Assembly (NCBI GenBank): GCA_013399115.1
Contig: VXAA01003938.1
Coordinates: 1,041,066-1,105,065 of the forward strand
Length of the DNA stretch: 64,000 bases
Source: Anseranas semipalmata
Taxonomy: Eukaryota > Chordata > Aves > Anseriformes > Anseranatidae
Reading direction: 5' to 3'
Shown here: positions 37,761 to 48,283 of the stretch, piece after piece
How positions within the stretch are numbered: position 1 is the first letter of the stretch
Layout of the letters: every line of letters begins with the position of its first letter
Made by a program: the position numbers and the translations under genes
The notes under the pieces: generated by a model
Told to the model about the DNA's origin: nothing
Database searches by the model: none
The model's input: the letters and a program-made list of their open reading frames with translations, nothing else

Positions 37761-40301
37761 GTAATGACAATTATAAGATGTGAGGCCGCCTGTGGTTCAG
37801 CTTCAACTAGAGCTCTGGATCTGATGAGGAGAAAGATCTTGTGGTAGGATAACATCACAGAACAAAACGCACCTTGCACATGTGACCTTGAGTAGATCTG
37901 GCCTGGGAGCAGAGGGACTTAATCACACCCAGAGGGTGTTTCAACCTAAGACTAAGTGCCCACTCACTTTCACTGAGTAAAACTCCCAGAAATGCCCATC
38001 TTTGTCCTTCTCCAATGATTAGTGGGAATATCCAAGGGTAATTTGACTACTGGCTTAAGTGCCTCAGCAAGGGCTGAAAGACAGAATGACTCTAAGCTTC
38101 AGAGTCTGCAAAAAGATTTATGCAAACCTGTGGTTACCACTTTGATTTATTACACAAAGAGGAAGAGAAAGGAGAAGGACAGGAAAGGAGAAGAATCTGC
38201 TTTCTGAGCTACTTAAAGGAAAGTAAAAGTGAAAGGACATTTGTCAGTCAGATGTTTGAAAGGCAAGCTCATAAAATCCTGAGAACCAAGAGAAAAATAA
38301 AAGTTGAAAAAAAAAAACATTCATGTTCATCCCTTTAGTGGCTGTTCTCTTCTAAAGAACCCTATATCACCTTCTCTGAAGTGACTTTTGAACTCCCAGC
38401 GAACTGCAGTTTGCTACCAACAAACACTAGGTGGGTGACAGCAGTGCAATCTGCCAGCGGAAATACAGACGTTGAGACGCTCCAGCGCAGCCTAGCCTTC
38501 CTAGAAGCTTAGCTAATAAACACATGATAACAACTAAACAACAACTAAATAACAAATATAACATTTCACATCCCTAGATTAAGGTCATTGTTTTCTACCC
38601 AGGCATGTTCTCTTCTGCCCTGAACCAAGCCTGGTAGATTTCTACCCCCAGGAAAAAGAGGTGAAGGGGAAATGTGTCACTTGTCTACTTTGGCCAAGGA
38701 CAGAGAAGCAATGGAGTCCTGCAAGGGTAGGTACAGGGTGGAGATGGAGGGATGGACATCCGGGAGAGACAGAGGAGCTGAGGAGCTGCAGAAAATCTGG
38801 AGGCTCTAAATTTGAGCATCTGGGTCAGCCAGGGTTGGAAGGTGTAGGTAGAAAGGATAGGAGGTGAGTGGAATAGTAAAGTTACAGAGGTTTGGAAGGG
38901 GGGATGTACAACAAAGGTAGGATTGAATGAAGTGTGAGACAAGTGCTGGTGATGAGGGCAGGTGGGAACTGTGGGTCAGGAAGTTGCAAGTTGTGACTGG
39001 GATTGTTGGAACAGGAAGAGAAAAGAGAAGTGCTCTGGGCTTTCGAAGGTGAGGGGCTGAGAATAAAGAAATCAAAGGGTAGCTCTCTCCTCTCCTGGCC
39101 ATAACAAGAATATTTTTATGAGCAGAAAGATGTTAATTCATAGGATCTCTCTATTCTCTCCACACCCATGGTGAAGGGATGCCCACCTACAGTCTCTTTT
39201 TACTGTGATCAGTAGCAACACCTTAGGTCTCAAAGGACTTCACAAAGGAGAGCAGTGCTACCGTTGGCCTGTGGGAGCAACAAGAATAGCCAAAGGTATT
39301 TATCACTTCTTTAGGGCAGGCCTGCTCTATAGACACTGCTTGAGACTTCAGGGGTTCTGTGCTTGCTGCTGTTAACTGAAAACTCATCTAGCAACAAAAG
39401 CACAGAGTTCAGGCTGCAAAAACTCAAATGAGAGCTTGAGCAGCTGGACCACCTTGCAGCACAGACACAAGGAGTCTTGATTCCTAAACACAAACTTTTA
39501 GTGCCATTTTGGATCCCTGAGAGTATCCAAGCAATCTCTGCAGACTGTCAGATGCTATGAAGGTCTTACATGCAAACTTTCCCTTTGGGAGAACCTGGAT
39601 AAAGCCATATGGTATATGTTTTGGCATCCCAGATAGCACCAGATACCTCTGCATGGGCAAGCTATGTTCTTACCCTCTGTAAGATATCATCCACATTGGA
39701 AAAAAAAAAAAAAGACAAGAACTGCTGCCAAGGACAAGCAGTACAGACTGACTGCTGTCCATACTGCTTAGGGCTTCCTCTCTCCTATCTACACTGCTTG
39801 GTCTTGGATATCTTCTGAAGCCCTTGTGGTCTCCATGTGGTCCTGAGAGAGAAATACTGGTTACTGTTTGTTGTCTTTTTCAGTAGGAAGTGTGTGAGAT
39901 ATGCTGATGGCTGCACCTCCGCTCACCTAAGTTAGGTTTTTACAGAATAGCCCCAGATGTATGTTGCATGCCTGCAGGTATGCTGTTAGAGGATGAGTTC
40001 AAGGACACAAAAGCTGTTGGGACAGTGGTGGAGGGTTGTTTTGGGTAGAGGGAGACAAACCTGGTGCAGTCTTATCCATAATGCGTTTGGGAGGGATCCA
40101 CAGGATTTTTTCCAGGAGCAATATGCATCTAGGATAAACATGTGTATGACTATTGGTCAGCTGATACAGGCCACCACTAACATCACATGACATTTTAGCT
40201 TGAAATGGGTCACTGCCATGGCTGTCCAGAGTTTTCTTATTGTAGTCAGTCTCACTAAACAAACACTCACTGTTTGTCTCTCCTGACTACTTTGGCAGCA
40301 A

Positions 40302-40358
<57 letters not shown>

Positions 40359-40386
40359 GTAACCAACCAAACAAACAAACAAAAAA
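40302..40386. repeat. Compound (AAT)n / (AAAC)n microsatellite
   Basis: About 19 AAT units (40302-40358) followed by CCAA and AAAC units to about 40386. It makes homopolymeric Ile/Leu ORFs on the minus strand that are artefacts. Confidence 0.95.
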
Positions 40387-40509
40387 GCATAATTGTTTAA
40401 GAGCTGATGATTTTTAAAAGCTTGGGATTTCCATCGCTTTTTGCTGGTCAGCAAACCTGCTAAACAGAACCAGAAGCCTGTGGCCCCTCCATGCTGCTGG
40501 TGGTTTAGG

Positions 40510-40760
40510 TTGGAACGCACTACCTCAGAGTGTGTAACCTAACCGTGAGAACAAGCCTCATTGCCCTGCAAACCCCGCCGAGCATGCATGTTAACGCTTA
40601 ATGTAATTCTTGGCCCGCTGTCATTTTGGCAGCACTTTGGACTGCAGACCTCAATTTAATACAATTATTAAATGTAAGACAAATACCGTGTAGGATACAT
40701 CAGTCATCAAATCAGAGACTGGAGTTCTGGATCTCAGGAGGTTACGTTGCCAGTCCCCAT
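40510..40760. promoter_or_regulatory. Weak CpG cluster, possible regulatory element
   Basis: About eight CpG in 250 bases, densest at 40570-40620, next to AT-rich words such as TTTAATACAATTATTAAATG. It is less marked than the blocks at 7201 and 17920. Confidence 0.15.
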
Positions 40761-42162
40761 GCTCAGAGGATCAAACACACCCTACCCTATGCCAGGTGCT
40801 GTTTGTTCAAATTTTTCTTAAAACCATCTGGTGACAGAAGGGTCTTTAGTAGCTCTGTAGGTCCCAGACCCACAGGAATGACACAGTGAGACACACTGTC
40901 TCTGTGATTATAAGGTATTGATCTGGGAATCAGGGGGGTGAGGGACTGCATCCCACTTCTCCTGCTGACCTGGTCTGGGACCCTTATAGGCTTCCCAACC
41001 ACATGAAAGAAGAAATGATTATATTGTCTTTACCTGACAAACCACTTTGATGAAAAGTACTTCTGATCAAGGCCTAGAGACTAAAAAGACCCTAATATTG
41101 TTAGCATTCAATAATACTATTAATAATTAAAAATAAACACTATTATTAAAATCAGGAAATAATTCATTTTAATATCCTTGACCACAAAGACTCATCTAAT
41201 GAAATTATTTTTTTATTTTGTAAAGGTAGCAATTTAGAAGACTGATGTTCTTTCCTTAGTCTCCAAAAGATGTGAACCTCAGGTTGTGGGATGGTGAGGG
41301 AGACAAATTTTTGCTCTTTACTGTTTTGTTTTCACTCCCTCTTTATAGGATTTTGACAGGAAGATAAATGGCTCTTTCTCATAATCAGCTTACTAAATTC
41401 CCTCTCTGATAGACAGCCTGTAGCAAACTGACTCCAGGTAAGAGTCGATGAGCATGGTGGAAGCATGGGGTCATCATACAAATAGTCCTTTGCCTTTCAG
41501 AGTTGTAAGTTTTACATGGCCCTGGGGATCCTAGGAGTTTTTAGAAAGGAGGCTTCATATGCATTCCTGACTCTTTTTTTGAGAGCAAACCACAATTACA
41601 TGGGGAAAGTATAGTGAAGGTATTTGACTGCCAAGCACTGGAACCATGGATCTACAGGAACACTTGTGTTTGCATGGCTTGGTTTATTTAATCTGGAATG
41701 TCCTTTGACTCAAATCCCCTGTCCTCCTCTTCTCTGGCACACACAGAAGAATGGGGCTCTTGGGGGATTTCCATCTCCCCCAAGCAAGAATTTTGCCTCT
41801 GACACGTATCAGGAGTAGGAACAGGACTGCAGCAATAAATAAATATCAACATGATTAAAAACAAATGTATGAAGAATTATTAATGATACACTGGAGAAAA
41901 TGGAAGAGTGGTATGCCAGAAACACCACCAGGAACGGAATGGATATCAAGGTCTACATAGCCTGTTAAGGCAGCAGAAGAGGGCAAAGCAGTGATTTAGT
42001 ACATATGCAAAAAGCAATATTTGAGCATGCAGCTGGATATTTCCTGTTTAATTAGTAGACCTGTTCTGAACTAGGAAGACAGATCAGACACAGAACTATG
42101 CACTTAACATACTTCTGTCAGCAAGAACTACCATGTTTTTTCTTATTTTCATTATTCAACAG

Positions 42163-42310
42163 CCCCCTCGCACACACATCATGTCTCCTATGCCCACAGC
42201 TCTTGGAGAATTTTTGAGAACCAGACGTCCTTCTCTTCTTGATTTGAAGGCATTACTGGAAAGACAGCTGGATTGTCTGGAAGCCCAGAAAAACTCTTTT
42301 TTTGTACAGG
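42163..42310 (+). other. Candidate 148-nt exon of an unknown transcript
   Basis: A long pyrimidine-rich tract (from 42134) ends in CAACAG at 42162. The next 148 bases are open and end in TACAGG before a GTAGGA donor-like word. The translation holds 'SPMPTALGEFLRTRRPSLLD' and 'LKALLERQLDCLEAQKNSFF', with a leucine/charged pattern that could form a helix. It enters in phase 0 and leaves in phase 1, so it is phase-compatible with 37671-37760 upstream. The frame stays open to 42556. The ATG at 42133 lies in the polypyrimidine region and is not a credible start if the acceptor is used. I recognise no family; chance is a real alternative. Confidence 0.17.
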
Positions 42311-43073
42311 GTAGGAGGCTGAGTTTGGTGTTACAGAGGGGCTCTCACCCTAAAACACAGCTTTTTACCAGTGCTTTTCCCATTTTTGCCACTGATGCAT
42401 TTGAAATGCAACCACCACATGTGCAGGGCTTTACTCCAGTGAGTAATTATCTGGCAGCTCCTATTCAGAGCTTTCACATAACTGCGTGTAGACAGAGAAG
42501 GAAACAAGTCATTTGCATACAGAGCAAATATTTTGTCATCACCTGCTGTTCATCCTAATGAGATTTTGCCAGACTCATTAGAATGATTCCACGCTTCTTA
42601 ATACCCACTGGGATTGCTTTATTATTTGATAGAGTCAACAGTTGGCATATGCCACAGAGTCTTTGTATTCAGCTCCCTTGAAACTTTGAAGGCAGCTAAA
42701 CAAAGGAAATGAATAACCAGTTTTGTTTTCCTCTTTCTCCCAAGATGTATTAAGGCTGACACCAGTGACTCTTAGGCATCACCATTAAAAGGATCTCTTT
42801 TTCACCCCACTCCCACCAGCTTCTGAAGGCGGTAGGTATCCTCTCACCAGAGACCAGCTTGTCCCCGCATGGCTGAAGGCAAGGACCCTGAGGGTACCTG
42901 TTGCCTGCCAGGGACTGATGGGGATTTCTATTTTTCTGCTTTCCCAGCTGGTTTTAAAATTTTTATTTCTAAATCCATAGTCGGTATTTTTTTTCCCTCC
43001 TGTTACTCTGTCAGAAAGCTATGCAAACAACAGGAAAGAGCCCTAATACATGGACAGCGAAGTGAAGAAATTT

Positions 43074-43106
43074 AAAAAAAAAAAAAAAAAAAAGAAGAAG
43101 AAGAAA
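43074..43106. repeat. A20 run followed by (GAA)n
   Basis: An A homopolymer passes into four GAA units. Low-complexity sequence. Confidence 0.9.
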
Positions 43107-44740
43107 TCAGCTGGTGGTCAGTTCACTTCGATAAGAAACTATGGAAAATTTGGGCAATATTTTACATGGCCCTTTTTGTGTATAGGCTTTCTATATGAGT
43201 TGGTGATCATGGACAGGGTGCTATCAACTGCAATAAAAATAAAAAATAATAATTAAAAAAAAAGCATACAAAGAAGTATTTTTTCTTTATTCTGTCAGCT
43301 GTAGAAATCCAAGGTGTTCCAATGGCATGAATAGGATATAATTGGTAAGGGTGTTATATATAACAACGTTAGGGAAAAAAAAAATCTTGAAGTGTGATAT
43401 TTAAGTTGACAGTGTCACTTTAAACAAATCCACTCTAGATGATTTTTGCTTTGGGAGTCTCCTTTTGCAAACAGACCTTGCTAAGAGCCAGAGTAAACAC
43501 TATGTTAATCTTAGATCAGCCTTTAATTTCTCCTACTTCCTTTCCCTTCCCTTTTCCTTTTTATTTCCTTCCAAGACAAGAATATTATAGACAATTTAAA
43601 TCAGACATGTCCACAGATGAACAACAAAATCACCAACAGAGGACAATGAGAATAGCAATAAACTCAACATCGTAATTATTTTCCCGTCACACCAGCCATT
43701 ACAAAAGCAAAGAAAGAACAACTGAGTGCTCTTAACTTGATATTGATCATTTAATTTTCTCATGCCATGTAATATTAAAGAGGGTAATGCTACTACAGGG
43801 ATCCCTGGCAACAATTAAGTGCAGCTTCAAAAGTCAAACTCATTGCAGGCTCGAGCAAGGGGGATCACTCACTATTTATACCGATGGTAATAATTATGTG
43901 CAATGGAAATAGTGGAATTAAAGGCACATTAATACATAGGCATGAATTTGACACTTCAGTGAGGTTCTTGTCTAGCCCAGTTCCCACCAGATTTGTGTTA
44001 ACATGATACACACTGCTTACTCAGAGCTTCTGCAAGGCCAAAATGTTGGTCAATGGTTGGCATAGGCTAATGGGGAATTGTAACTTCAGTCTACACTGCA
44101 AGGTGAAGAACGCACATGACAAGAGGTTAACTCCTGAGCATTGAAACTCATACGCTTTTCATTCATGCTGGGTGCTGTAGCCTCATCATAGCTAATGTAG
44201 GAAAGCGGAAGTTGAGGTCTTTGCTGATAGGCTGCTTTTAACCTTGATTCACCTGTTGTCCAGTCCACACAGAACATGTGCCTGTCTTTACACTTCGAGA
44301 TTTGGCTGACAAAGCATAGGTGCTATTTGACTTGAGTATCCTACCTGCTATTTAGCTTCTGTTCCTAGAGACCATTAATTTTCCATTAGTTTTGAAACAT
44401 ATCTGCCGGTCCTTTGTGAATACCTTAAATATGGAAGGATAGCTCAAAAAGTTGATACCCATTTTTAAGCAACTGAGTTGCATCTCAGCATTTGGTCCCA
44501 TGAATAGCTCTCCAGACACTGCTGACTGCACTGCCTAGATTTCAGTTGACTACACTGGGAGCTAAGACACCTGTCTCTTCTGTCAACAATAAGTGTATGC
44601 TAAGTTTCCTAAACTTGTCCATTTGAGTTGTTTTGCAATAGTACGGTTGGCCCCCACTTGCATCTTCAGGTGGACTTGTCCCTCATGTAAATACTGTGCC
44701 ATATCCATCAGCCCTGCCTGAATATCTCTCTGTATCTCAG

Positions 44741-46029
44741 ATCATAGAATCACTTCGGTTGGAAAAGACCTCTAAGATCATCTAATCCAACCTCTAATTT
44801 AGCACTGCTTAGTCCACCATGTCACTAAGCTCTACATCTACACATTTTTTCAATACCTCCAAGGATGGTGACTCAACCACTTCCCTGGGCAGTGTGTTCC
44901 AATGCCTCACAACCCTTTCAGTGAAGAAATTTTTCCTAATATCCAACCTAAAGCTCCCCTGGCACATCTTAAGTCCATTTCCTCTTGTGCTACTGCTTGT
45001 TGCTTGGGAGAAGAGACCAATCCCCACCTTGCGACAGCCTCCTTTAAGGTACCTGTAGAGAGCGATAAGGTCGCCCCTGAGCCTCCTCTTCTCCAGGCTN
45101 NNNNNNNNNNNNNNNNNNNNNNNNNNNNNNNNNNNNNNNNNNNNNNNNNNNNNNNNNNNNNNNNNNNNNNNNNNNNNNNNNNNNNNNNNNNNNNNNNNNN
45201 NNNNNNNNNNNNNNNNNNNNNNNNNNNNNNNNNNNNNNNNNNNNNNNNNNNNNNNNNNNNNNNNNNNNNNNNNNNNNNNNNNNNNNNNNNNNNNNNNNNN
45301 NNNNNNNNNNNNNNNNNNNNNNNNNNNNNNNNNNNNNNNNNNNNNNNNNNNNNNNNNNNNNNNNNNNNNNNNNNNNNNNNNNNNNNNNNNNNNNNNNNNN
45401 NNNNNNNNNNNNNNNNNNNNNNNNNNNNNNNNNNNNNNNNNNNNNNNNNNNNNNNNNNNNNNNNNNNNNNNNNNNNNNNNNNNNNNNNNNNNNNNNNNNN
45501 NNNNNNNNNNNNNNNNNNNNNNNNNNNNNNNNNNNNNNNNNNNNNNNNNNNNNNNNNNNNNNNNNNNNNNNNNNNNNNNNNNNNNNNNNNNNNNNNNNNN
45601 NNNNNNNNNNNNNNNNNNNNNNNNNNNNNNNNNNNNNNNNNNNNNNNNNNNNNNNNNNNNNNNNNNNNNNNNNNNNNNNNNNNNNNNNNNNNNNNNNNNN
45701 NNNNNNNNNNNNNNNNNNNNNNNNNNNNNNNNNNNNNNNNNNNNNACTAACTGCATCACTTTGTCATAGAAGGAGATCAGGTTCGTCAAGCAGGACCTGC
45801 CTTTCCTAAACCCATGCTGACTGGGCCTGATCGCCTGGTTGCCCTGCAAGTGCCACGTGATGACACTGAAGATAATCTGCTCCATGAGCTTCCCCGGCAC
45901 CAAAGTCAGACTGACAGGCCTATAGTTTCCTGGGTCCTCCCTCCAGCCCTTCTTGCTAGCCGCTAATCGACTGGGACCTCCCCTGATAGCCGGGACTGCT
46001 GATAAATGATGGAAAGCATCTTGGTGAGA
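44741..46029 (-). mobile_element. CR1 LINE, longest copy, interrupted by the assembly gap
   Basis: A minus-strand CR1 retrotransposon. The 3' end on the plus strand starts ATCATAGAATCACTTCGGTT. From right to left it encodes ORF2: 'EDPGNYRPVSLTLVPGK', then 'QHGFRKGRSCLTNLISFYDK' (early reverse transcriptase blocks), then the gap, then '[20 protein letters not shown]', '[20 protein letters not shown]' and a stop near 44809, followed by the 3' UTR. The visible parts on both sides of the gap contain no internal stop, so this is a fairly young copy. At its 5' side a short deletion (about 20-25 bases against the family) shifts the frame; reading the proper upstream frame meets a stop at 45963-45965. 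The catalytic Asp-Asp motif would lie inside the gap. 5'-truncated near 46029, so not mobile. Confidence 0.95.
45100..45745. other. Assembly gap (646 N)
   Basis: An unbroken run of 646 N lying wholly inside the CR1 ORF2. Any ORF reported across it is mostly unknown residues. A repeat is a common cause of such gaps. Confidence 1.
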
Positions 46030-48253
46030 TGGTACTTGGTGTCTATATGTGGGCACCTGAATTGAGCTCGTGGAGTATATCTGAACTCTCTCCAATCAAG
46101 GTGACCTTCCAGTGTTGGCCTTGAGGTTTACGCCATGAATAAGATGGATAAATCTGTTTATGAGAGCAAACTCAGACCTGTGTTTAATTGAGAGAATAAA
46201 TAAAACCACAGAGAGTCACCATGGGAGGAGAAAGAATGGTGAACAGACACTGCGGGGTGAGGTTTTCTTCTCCATGTTTTCATGGTTGGTGTAGTGGCGG
46301 TTCCTCAGAAGCATTCTTGCTGTAAGAATGCCATCAGATACAGAGGAAGCACTGAATTTGAACCATATGTTGGGACCCTGCACAATGCAATCCCATTTAC
46401 AGCTCCATTAATTTTAGTTTCTGTTATTTCATGTTGTACCACTTACTTTAACCTCTCTCTCTAGGCAAATTATCATCAAAGTCCTAGCTGAATTAGCCAA
46501 AGGTTGAGTGTTTCCTCTAGTGATTTATGTCAAGGAAAAGTATCCTGATTCAGACAGATTAAGAAACTTCATCTCAAACCTTACACTACTTCTGCAAGAC
46601 TTTAAAGAGTGTTCAAAATGTTTGGATGGGTTTGCCTTTGTTTCCGTTTCCTGAGGAAAGCTGGCATTATTGACATTTGTAGTATTTATGGCCATCCCCA
46701 AATCCTCTAGCCACTGAAATGAAGGAGGGAGAGAGAGGACAAGTCAGAGAGGTCAGATAATCAGACATTCCCTCAAGAAAAGGATCAGTAGTGAAAGAGA
46801 AATGGAGTCTGATGATGAATGCATGGTCTTCTAGTGGGACAAGCATGGAAAATTCTGACACTGAAATTTTTATCAGTCTTTTAGTATAATTTTTTATTTT
46901 CCTTGTGTTATTCCTAGTGTCCATACTGATCCCATCACTGGAATTCCATGGTTTTCATGATTATATAAAACCAAAAAAGCCAGAAGAATAAAAGTTGTCA
47001 GTTGCCAAAACATGGGCAGACATAGAAAAGCATGTCCTATAGGAATTCTGCAAATGCAGAACTGCCTGTGGAAAAAGAAAAATAATGCAAGTGGAAATCA
47101 TTTTTCCTTTAAATTGCAATATTGTTTATTTTTAAAATGAGCCTTTCTAAGGTTATGATGAACATATGTTAAAGTGTAAATTTGCTACAATTAATCAAAC
47201 CATTTGAGTTATAATGAAAGAATATTTTTGGTACTGAGCACTGTAAGTTCACTTAAAAAGTTTTGAGGAAAGGCCAAAAACACTGAATTATGAAAGTCAT
47301 CAAATAAGCAGAATCTATGTGTGCTCAACTGGCTTTTGAAACAAAACTGTTTGCTTTGTTTGTTCAGCTCTAGCATCCTTCCACATTATCTGTGCTACAG
47401 CAACAGAGACATTCTGGATGATAATGATAATAATAAAAATGATGATAAAATCCACTAGCCAGAGTATGTTCTCCAGAATGTGTAATGGGACACTTGTGCT
47501 GCTCTGCAGGGAGTGTGGCTGGTCCCTGCAGAGTTTATTAGCTTAGGCTTAGCAGTGTGCAAACACAATTTTACATCTCTTGAACCCTTCCTGACCTTAA
47601 AATCCTAATGCCACCTTCACATGGCACTGCACCTGAACTGATAAACCACTCTGCATTTAGCCAGCTTATGTCTCTACATCGATGGGACGGTTAATCTGCA
47701 GTCCGGATAAAATGGCTATAGATATTTGATGGATGTAGTTCAGTCCAATATCTTTTGCACTTTCTACTGAGAGTGTACTTAAGAGTTGGAGAACCAGGAG
47801 AACTTTCCCTTCTAGTCTCTCAGGTGAGAGGATGTTATATACATCTAAAAATCCTAATCTAAAGTCCTTGTGACCAGATCAATTCAATTGCATTATTTCG
47901 AAGAATGCATCATTTTAAAATAAATACATTTTAGGAATTCTACCCCTTTTGTTTTTCATTTGATTTGAGTTTCTGTGGGAGTAGAATCTGATATAAATTG
48001 AATAATAATAATAGGAAAAAAAAAAAAAAAGGAATGAATCACCCACCATTTCCTGGTACAATAAAAATGATAAAAGTAAAGTTTCCAAGTAAACATATGT
48101 TAAGCTACATGAATGTTTAAAGCAGGGGCCTCCCATGCTGTGTATCCTCTAGTATCTCTTACACTTCTGGTTAACATTAGCAAAAAGAACAAAATGTAGT
48201 TTAAGGGAGCCATACCTTACATAAGAGATGCATAGTACTTATGTATTATATAT

Positions 48254-48283
48254 ATACTAAATATATATATATATATTTAGTAT
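48254..48283. repeat. 30-bp perfect AT-rich palindrome
   Basis: An ATACTAAAT arm on each side of an AT-dinucleotide core gives a fully self-complementary 30-base sequence that could form a cruciform. It is preceded by further AT alternation. Confidence 0.85.

Larger units (their letters stand above)
33891..44740. other. Noncoding DNA with microsatellites and candidate exons
   Basis: Eleven kilobases without recognised interspersed repeats. It includes a purine-rich plus strand at about 38640-39060, a compound AAT/AAAC microsatellite (40302-40386), a modest CpG cluster (40510-40760), and the two candidate exons 37671-37760 and 42163-42310, listed separately. ORFs of up to 152 codons show no family motif. 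Confidence 0.55.

Noticed and set aside
40157..40520. Minus-strand ORFs with poly-Leu and poly-Ile resembling transmembrane helices
   Set aside because: They are the AAT trinucleotide repeat read in two frames.
44902..45750. Plus-strand 282-codon ORF
   Set aside because: Almost entirely unknown residues from the 646-N gap; the known flank is antisense to CR1.
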